NCBI GenBank assembly: GCA_001796045.1
Contig: MGLN01000024.1
Span: 382-18,636, forward strand
Source of the DNA: Caulobacterales bacterium RIFOXYB1_FULL_67_16
Lineage (GTDB): Bacteria; Pseudomonadota; Alphaproteobacteria; Caulobacterales; Caulobacteraceae
Length of the DNA: 18,255 nt
Direction of reading: 5' to 3'
How positions within the stretch are numbered: position 1 is the stretch's first letter; the number at the start of each line of letters is the position of its first letter. Shown piece by piece: positions 13,553-18,255 of the stretch. The notes under the pieces are model-generated. The model was not told the origin of the DNA, made no database searches, and was given only the letters and a program-made list of their open reading frames with translations. The position numbers and the translations under genes were made by a program.

Positions 13553-13605
13553 CTTCGATGCCGGCCAGGACGTCGGCCATCAACCCGCTGACCCAAGAGT
13601 CTTTC

Positions 13606-14574
13606 ATGTCCCTGACCGCCGCCCTGATACCCGCCCTGGCCGCCCTCGCCCTTCAGACCGCCCCCGTCTCCAAGGATCGCTCCGGCCCTATGGCGTCCAC
13701 GGCCATGACGGCGACGACCGAGGCCCAAGCGGTCACCTTCGCGCCTCTCGAAATCCCGGACGGCGCGGGCCCCGCCATCGAGGCCGGGGTCTGGACGCCC
13801 GCCGACAGACCTCGGGCCGGCCTGCCGCTCGTCGTCATCTCCCACGGCAACGGCGGCGATTTCCGCAGCCATGAAGCCACCGCCCGCGCCCTGGCCGAGG
13901 CGGGCTTCATCGTCGCCGCCCTGACCCACACCGGCGACAACTGGCGCGACCAGAGCCAGGCCACGAACATGCCCCAGCGACCCCGCCAGCTTCATGTCCT
14001 GATCGACTATCTGGTGAAGGACTGGGCGGATCGGGACGCGATCGATCCCCGCCGCATCGGCGCCTTCGGCTTCTCGTCCGGCGGCTTCACCGTCCTGACG
14101 GCGGCGGGGGGCGAGCCCGACCTCGCGCGCATCGGCGAGCATTGCCGCGCCCATCCCGACTTCTACGACTGCGGCCTGGTGGCGACGCGCGGCGCGCCGC
14201 CGAGCCTTGAGGGCCAGGCCTGGGTTCACGACGCCCGCATCAAGTCGGTCGTGGCCGCCGCCCCGGCCCTGGGGTTCAGCTTCACGCCCGAAGCTCTGTC
14301 GGGCCTGACCCAGCCGGTCCAGCTGTGGCGCGCCGAAAACGACCGGGTTCTGCCCAGCCCCTTCTATGTCGAGCCCGTGCGCGACGCCCTGCCCCGGTCG
14401 CCGGAATACCATTCCGTAGCCGGCGCCGACCATTTCGACTTCCTGCCGCCCTGCTCGGCACGGCTGGCCGCCCTCGCGCCGATGATCTGCACGCCGACGC
14501 CGGGCTTCGACCGGGCCGCCTTCCAGGACCGTTTCAATCGCGCGCTGATCGGCTTCTTCCGCCGCACCCTCTGA
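13606..14574 (+). CDS. Secreted dienelactone-hydrolase-like alpha/beta hydrolase
   Basis: A 322-residue hydrolase. The chosen ATG at 13606 starts a plausible signal peptide (LTAALIPALAALALQTAP), with AAGAG upstream. An earlier in-frame ATG at 13507 would add 33 polar residues before it, which I consider unlikely. The core shows VVISHGNGG (76-84), nucleophile elbow GFSSGG with Ser157, the acid in RAENDRVLP (Asp246) and the histidine in AGADHF (His276), so the triad is intact. The layout, with a long loop containing two Cys-bearing segments (EHCRAHPDFYDCG) and FLPPC near the end, resembles predicted dienelactone hydrolases (COG4188) and PAF-acetylhydrolase-like enzymes. It probably acts in the periplasm on an ester or lipid substrate not identifiable here. 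It is convergent with the chemoreceptor gene, five bases apart. Confidence 0.85.
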   Translation: MSLTAALIPALAALALQTAPVSKDRSGPMASTAMTATTEAQAVTFAPLEIPDGAGPAIEAGVWTPADRPRAGLPLVVISHGNGGDFRSHEATARALAEAGFIVAALTHTGDNWRDQSQATNMPQRPRQLHVLIDYLVKDWADRDAIDPRRIGAFGFSSGGFTVLTAAGGEPDLARIGEHCRAHPDFYDCGLVATRGAPPSLEGQAWVHDARIKSVVAAAPALGFSFTPEALSGLTQPVQLWRAENDRVLPSPFYVEPVRDALPRSPEYHSVAGADHFDFLPPCSARLAALAPMICTPTPGFDRAAFQDRFNRALIGFFRRTL

Positions 14575-14579
14575 CCGGT

Positions 14580-16499
14580 TCAGAAGGACTCCCAGCCGTC
14601 CTCGTCCGCCGCCGGTTGCGGAGCCGGAGCGGCGCCGCCTCGGCCGACGGTCTTCAGGGCCGTCACCGCCGCCGGCGCCGGCTTCGACGACACGGCGGCG
14701 TGAGTCTTCTGGGCTGCGGCGCCGACCTGGAACCGGGACACGGCGGCCCTCAGCACATCGGCCTCCTGCGACAGGGAATGGCTGGCGGCGGTGGACTGTT
14801 CGACCATGGCCGCGTTCTGCTGGGTCATCTGGTCCATCTGGTTGACCGCCGTATTGACCTGCTGCAGCCCGGTCGCCTGCTCGCCGGCCGAGGACGAGAT
14901 CTCCGTCACCAGGCCTTCGATCTGGGCCACGCGCTCCACAATCCGATCCAGGGCCTGCCCCGTCTCGGTCACCAGCTTCACGCCCGAGCCGACCTGGACG
15001 GTCGACTGGGTGATCAGCCCCTTGATCTCCTTGGCCGCATCGGCGGAACGTTCGGCCAGGGCCCGCACCTCCGAGGCCACCACGGCGAAGCCGCGCCCGC
15101 TCTCGCCCGCCCGCGCCGCCTCGACCCCGGCGTTAAGGGCCAGCAGATTGGTCTGGAAGGCGATCTCGTCGATCACCCCGATGATCTGGGCGATCTGGCT
15201 GGACGAGCGTTCGATCTCGCCCATGGCGGCGACCGCGTCGCGCACCACCGCCCCGCTCTTGTCGGCGTCTTCGCGCGCCGCCTGCACCACGCCGGCCGCC
15301 TGGACCGCGCCCGAAGCGGTGGCCTTGACGGTGGCGGTCACCTCGTCCAGCGCGGCGGCGGTCTCTTCCAGACTGGCGGCCTGTTGCTCGGTGCGCCGAG
15401 ACAGGTCGTCGGCGGCCTTGGCGATCTCCGTGGCCCCGGCGTTTATGGCGCCCGTATTGGCGGCGATCGTGGCGATGGCGTCCTGAAGCCCTTCCACGGC
15501 CGCGTTGAAATTGCTCCTCAGCTGCTCATAGGCGGGCGGGAAGGGATCGACGATCCGCACGGTCAGATCCGCCTGAGCCAGAGCGTCCAGCCCCCGCGTC
15601 AGCCCGTTGACCACGATCGCCTGCTCCCGCGCGGCGGCTTCGCGCGACTGGTCGCCCGCCACGCGATCCTCGTCCTCCTTGGCGCGCCGTCGCGCCGCCT
15701 CGGCCGCCTCGGCCTCGGCGCGGGCCAAGATCAGGGCCTGGATGTCGACCACGGCGCGGGCGATGTCGCCGATCTCGTCCTTGCGCCGGGCCTCGCCCAG
15801 CTTCACCTCGGTCTGGCCCTGGGCCATGGCCCGCAGATCCCCGGTCAGACGACGGATCGGCGCCACCATGCCGCGCGCCCCGGCGATCATCACGCCGATG
15901 CTGATTGCGAGTGCGGCCAGGACGGCGGCGATCATCACGATCCGACCGGTCTGGGCCGTCGTGTCGGCGACCAGCCTGTCCTTCTCCGCCGAGGCCTCGA
16001 TCTTGTCGGCCGCCGCGCTCATGGCGGTCTCCAGGGCCGAGAACTGGGTCTGGAAGTCCGTCATTCGCCCCTGGGCGGCGACCGGGTCGGTTCCCGCCAG
16101 TTCGACGATGTCCGACGCAGCCGCGATATAGGTCTGAAGCGGGCCCTCCACCGCTTCCAGGGCGGCCTTCATCTCGGGATCGACCGCCAGCGCCTTGTTG
16201 TCGGCGATCGAGGTCTCGAAGCTCTGACGGTGCTCCGCCAGATCGGCCTTCACAGCCTCCAGCGACACGTCATTGGCCGGATCTCGCGACAGCAGGGCCC
16301 CGAACACGTCCGACCGCAGCGCGTCGTGCATCATGTCGGCCTGCATATGGTTTCGCAGGATGGAAGACGAGACCGAGGCGCGGCTCAAGGCCTGCCCCTG
16401 GGTCTCGTTCGTCAGCAGGCCGACGCCCGCCGTACCGACCGACAGCACCAGGACGGCGACCCCGGTCGCCGCCACCTTCTTGCCGATCGTCATGCGCAT
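14580..16499 (-). CDS. Methyl-accepting chemotaxis protein with two HAMP segments and C-terminal GWESF
   Basis: A 639-residue chemoreceptor. TM1 (about 9-29) and TM2 (about 187-208) flank a helical periplasmic domain of about 155 residues. HAMP follows TM2 (about 209-262), then a charged coiled-coil linker rich in Ala/Glu/Arg (260-292) and a second HAMP-like segment (about 297-348, DLTVRIVDPFPPAYEQLRSN). The signalling domain runs about 350-590, with the conserved tip near 443-475 (IDEIAFQTNLLALN, then GVEAARAGESGRGFAVVASE). It relays ligand binding to CheA/CheW. The protein ends exactly in GWESF, like the NWETF-type tail that docks CheR/CheB in enterobacterial receptors. No che genes are in the window. 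ATG at 16497-16499 has AAGGGGAAG upstream. It is divergent from the porin, with a 147-base shared region. Confidence 0.95.
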   Translation of the reverse strand: MRMTIGKKVAATGVAVLVLSVGTAGVGLLTNETQGQALSRASVSSSILRNHMQADMMHDALRSDVFGALLSRDPANDVSLEAVKADLAEHRQSFETSIADNKALAVDPEMKAALEAVEGPLQTYIAAASDIVELAGTDPVAAQGRMTDFQTQFSALETAMSAAADKIEASAEKDRLVADTTAQTGRIVMIAAVLAALAISIGVMIAGARGMVAPIRRLTGDLRAMAQGQTEVKLGEARRKDEIGDIARAVVDIQALILARAEAEAAEAARRRAKEDEDRVAGDQSREAAAREQAIVVNGLTRGLDALAQADLTVRIVDPFPPAYEQLRSNFNAAVEGLQDAIATIAANTGAINAGATEIAKAADDLSRRTEQQAASLEETAAALDEVTATVKATASGAVQAAGVVQAAREDADKSGAVVRDAVAAMGEIERSSSQIAQIIGVIDEIAFQTNLLALNAGVEAARAGESGRGFAVVASEVRALAERSADAAKEIKGLITQSTVQVGSGVKLVTETGQALDRIVERVAQIEGLVTEISSSAGEQATGLQQVNTAVNQMDQMTQQNAAMVEQSTAASHSLSQEADVLRAAVSRFQVGAAAQKTHAAVSSKPAPAAVTALKTVGRGGAAPAPQPAADEDGWESF

Positions 16500-16646
16500 G
16501 CGCGGCTTCCCCTTGATCCTTATCCGAACATCGATAGGCGAACAGGGTTAACGCACTGTATGCGCCTCCGTACGGTGTTTCCCTGCCCGCGCTTAAGGAC
16601 GATTTTTATCTCGCTCGGCCTAGACCTGCGGCGAACAGCACGGATC
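16500..16646. promoter_or_regulatory. Divergent promoter region of chemoreceptor and porin
   Basis: A 147-base region that must carry promoters for both directions. Visible are the AAGGGGAAG ribosome-binding site of the chemoreceptor, a perfect CCGTACGG palindrome at 16568-16575, one GTTAAC (half of a CtrA-like TTAA pair, no second half at the right spacing) and an AT-rich GATTTTTATC near 16602. I cannot place -35/-10 elements with confidence. Confidence 0.35.
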
Positions 16647-17861
16647 ATGGCCATGCAGAACGCCCAGCCGCACCCTCTGAGAACCCTTGTCGCCGCCTGC
16701 GCGGCCGTTCTCGCCTTCCCCGCCGCAGCGCGCGCCCTCGACCCGGCGTCCGAGCCGACCTGGACCCTGTCGGCCGAATACACCTCGGACGTGACCGGCG
16801 TCGTGTCGGGCGGAGCGAGCCGGGCCGGCCGCTATCTCGACAATCTGAGCGTCGAACTGGACGGCGACCTGGAGCAGGCCTGGGGCTGGCGCGGCGCGCG
16901 GCTGCACATGTCCGGCCTCTACAACGGCGGCGGCGAACCCAACGCCCTGGCCGGCACGCTCCAGGGCGTCGACAATATCGAGGTGGGGGCCCAGGGCGCT
17001 CGCCTGTTCGAGGCCTGGATTGAACAGGACTTGGGCGGCTCCGCCACCCTGCTGGCGGGCCTCTATGATCTCAACAGCGAGTTCTACGCCACCGAGGCTT
17101 CGGGCCTTCTGCTCTCGCCGCCGTTCGGCATCGGCTCGGAACTGGCCTCGACCGGCCCCAACGGCCCGGCCATCTTCCCCTCCTCCTCCCTGGCGGCCCG
17201 CTTGCGGATCGGCGATGCGGGCGGGACCTATGTCCAGGCGGCCGTGGTCAACGCCGACGCCCGCACCCTCGGCGACCACGGCGGGGTGGATACGGACCTG
17301 GATCACGGCCTTCTGGCCATCGCCGAGTTCGGCAGCCGCGCCGCCCTCGGGGCCGTCCCTGTCCGCTACGCCGTGGGCGCCTGGCGCTACACCCAGCGCC
17401 AGGACGACATCCGCGACCTGACGCCCGACGGCGGCCCGGCCCACAGCATCGCCCAAGGCGCCTACGCCTTGGCCGAAGGTCAGGTCTGGGGTTCGGAAAG
17501 GCCGGACGGCCCCCAGGTCGACGCCTTCGCCCGCCTCGGCGTCTCTGACGGCGACACCACCGACTTCAAGGGCGGCTGGCAGGCCGGGCTGCTGGTGCGC
17601 CAGGTCTTCTCAAGCCGTCCCGACAGCCAGCTGTCCTTCGGGGTCCACCAGGGATGGCTGTCCGACAAGGCCCGCGCCAACCTGTCCGACGTCCCCGCCG
17701 ATCCCGCCCGCTACGAAGAGGGGCTGGAACTGACCTACGCCGACCGGATCGGCCGCTTCACGATCCAGCCCGACCTCCAGCTGATCCGCCGCCCCGGCGG
17801 TCTCAAGGACGCCGACGACGTGGTGGTGGTGTCCCTGCGCGTGATCACGCCGCTGTTCTGA
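16647..17861 (+). CDS. OprB-like outer-membrane porin
   Basis: A 404-residue outer-membrane protein. The signal peptide (LRTLVAACAAVLAFPAAARA, cleavage after residue 30) is followed by a chain of amphipathic beta segments. Characteristic parts are LSAEYTSDVTGVVSGG near 41-56, the RLFEAWIEQDLGGSATLLAG region, DLNSEFYATEASGLLLSPP and the F-terminated last strand (VVVSLRVITPLF), which matches the barrel-assembly signal ending in Phe. These motifs are those of OprB/carbohydrate-selective porins, whose usual job is diffusion of sugars or other small solutes; the actual solute is unknown. ATG at 16647 is used; a second in-frame ATG at 16653 is possible. The frame stays open far upstream antisense to the chemoreceptor gene, which is not coding. 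No sugar transport or TonB receptor gene adjoins it. Confidence 0.87.
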   Translation: MAMQNAQPHPLRTLVAACAAVLAFPAAARALDPASEPTWTLSAEYTSDVTGVVSGGASRAGRYLDNLSVELDGDLEQAWGWRGARLHMSGLYNGGGEPNALAGTLQGVDNIEVGAQGARLFEAWIEQDLGGSATLLAGLYDLNSEFYATEASGLLLSPPFGIGSELASTGPNGPAIFPSSSLAARLRIGDAGGTYVQAAVVNADARTLGDHGGVDTDLDHGLLAIAEFGSRAALGAVPVRYAVGAWRYTQRQDDIRDLTPDGGPAHSIAQGAYALAEGQVWGSERPDGPQVDAFARLGVSDGDTTDFKGGWQAGLLVRQVFSSRPDSQLSFGVHQGWLSDKARANLSDVPADPARYEEGLELTYADRIGRFTIQPDLQLIRRPGGLKDADDVVVVSLRVITPLF

Positions 17862-17874
17862 GCACGCTCGCTTC

Positions 17875-18255
17875 TCAGATCAGAAGCATGACGGCGTTGC
17901 CGAAATTGTGCAGCAGCACCGGAAGCGCCAGGCTGCGCGTCTTCAGAACCAGCCAGACCGCAATCAGGGACGGCAGCGCCGTCAGGGCCATGGTCAGGGG
18001 GTCGAAAGTGAATCCCCCCTCGCTGTAGCCGAAGGCGTGGGCCAGGCCGAACAGGGCGCAAGACAGGACGGCCCCCAAACCCCAGTCGACGCCAAGTATC
18101 CGCACCCGCCCCTCGAACGCCCGGCCCAGCGCCGCCAGCACGACGCCGCGATAGAAGATCTCTTCCTCCAGCCCCGGCATCGTCAGCTGAAACGCGATCG
18201 TTTCCGGCGTCGCCGCCTCGTTGGGGAAGGCCAAGGCGAGGGCCAGGAACAGGCC
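17875..18255 (-). CDS. CPBP-family intramembrane metalloprotease, C-terminal part
   Basis: The last 126 residues of a membrane protein whose N terminus lies beyond the window; the frame stays open to base 18255 (GLFLALALAFPN), so an internal TTG at 18234 is not the start. The CPBP (CAAX protease/bacteriocin-processing, Rce1-like) motifs are present: EEEIFYRG with the catalytic Glu pair, FGLAHAFG with the histidine of motif 2, and HNFGN as motif 3, set among hydrophobic helices. Such proteins are glutamate-type intramembrane proteases; bacterial members include bacteriocin self-immunity proteins, but many have unknown substrates. It is convergent with the porin, with only 13 bases between stops and no terminator hairpin visible. 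Confidence 0.88.
   Translation of the reverse strand, partial: GLFLALALAFPNEAATPETIAFQLTMPGLEEEIFYRGVVLAALGRAFEGRVRILGVDWGLGAVLSCALFGLAHAFGYSEGGFTFDPLTMALTALPSLIAVWLVLKTRSLALPVLLHNFGNAVMLLI

Noticed and set aside
16549..16556. CtrA-type box near GTTAAC in the chemoreceptor/porin promoter region
   Set aside because: A CtrA site needs two TTAA halves seven bases apart; no second half is found at that spacing.
14325..17861. A 1178-codon plus-strand open frame ending with the porin
   Set aside because: Only the last 404 codons (from 16647) encode a protein with signal peptide and barrel character. The rest is antisense to the chemoreceptor, rich in Arg/Gly/His, and open only because of GC-biased codon use.
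17875..18255. CPBP protein as part of a bacteriocin immunity or defence locus
   Set aside because: The visible neighbours (porin, chemoreceptor) give no support, and the upstream side is outside the window.

Overview
The window is very GC-rich, with codons ending mostly in G or C, gene spacings of a few bases, several 4-base start/stop overlaps and GTG/TTG starts. Gene content (MucR/Ros regulator of the zinc-less type, two DUF2336 proteins, HisKA_2 sensor kinase, TonB-C-like periplasmic protein, OprB-like porin, alphaproteobacterial-type CysK) points to an alphaproteobacterium. Caulobacterales, perhaps Brevundimonas, is the best guess; this is inference from protein character, since no rRNA or other marker gene is present. 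It reads as ordinary chromosome: I see no phage, integrase, transposase, CRISPR array, tRNA or rRNA.

Layout. 1-989: the end of an unidentified gene coupled by a TTGA overlap to a three-helix membrane protein. 986-2234: a small membrane protein (minus) and an HSL-type alpha/beta hydrolase (plus), transcribed divergently. 2323-3312: an orphan DUF4118/HisKA_2 sensor kinase. 3313-3933: a gene-free stretch of about 620 bases with three strong hairpins. 3934-5118: a secreted protein made of three TonB-C-like modules, each with a cysteine pair. 5165-7720: a compact NitT/TauT-type ABC importer (binding protein, ATPase, permease) with overlapping genes.

7785-9679: a secreted Pro/Ala-rich protein coupled to a DUF2336 protein, ending at a hairpin (9700-9727) that separates it from the opposing strand. 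On the minus strand, read from 12566 down to 9748: cysK, a second DUF2336 paralogue, then a MucR/Ros regulator with its own probable promoter and operator. 12682-14574: a membrane-bound LytTR regulator (minus) divergent from a secreted dienelactone-hydrolase-like enzyme (plus). 14580-17861: a double-HAMP chemoreceptor (minus) divergent from an outer-membrane OprB-like porin (plus). 17875-18255: the C-terminal part of a CPBP intramembrane protease (minus).

The genes do not form one obvious pathway. Many concern the envelope and sensing: importer, porin, chemoreceptor, sensor kinase, membrane LytTR regulator and TonB-like periplasmic protein. I found no defence island or clearly new multigene system. 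The observations most worth pursuing are the two DUF2336 paralogues around mucR, one coupled to a secreted low-complexity protein; the triple TonB-C-like protein with a regular cysteine pattern; and the hairpin-rich gene-free stretch upstream of it.
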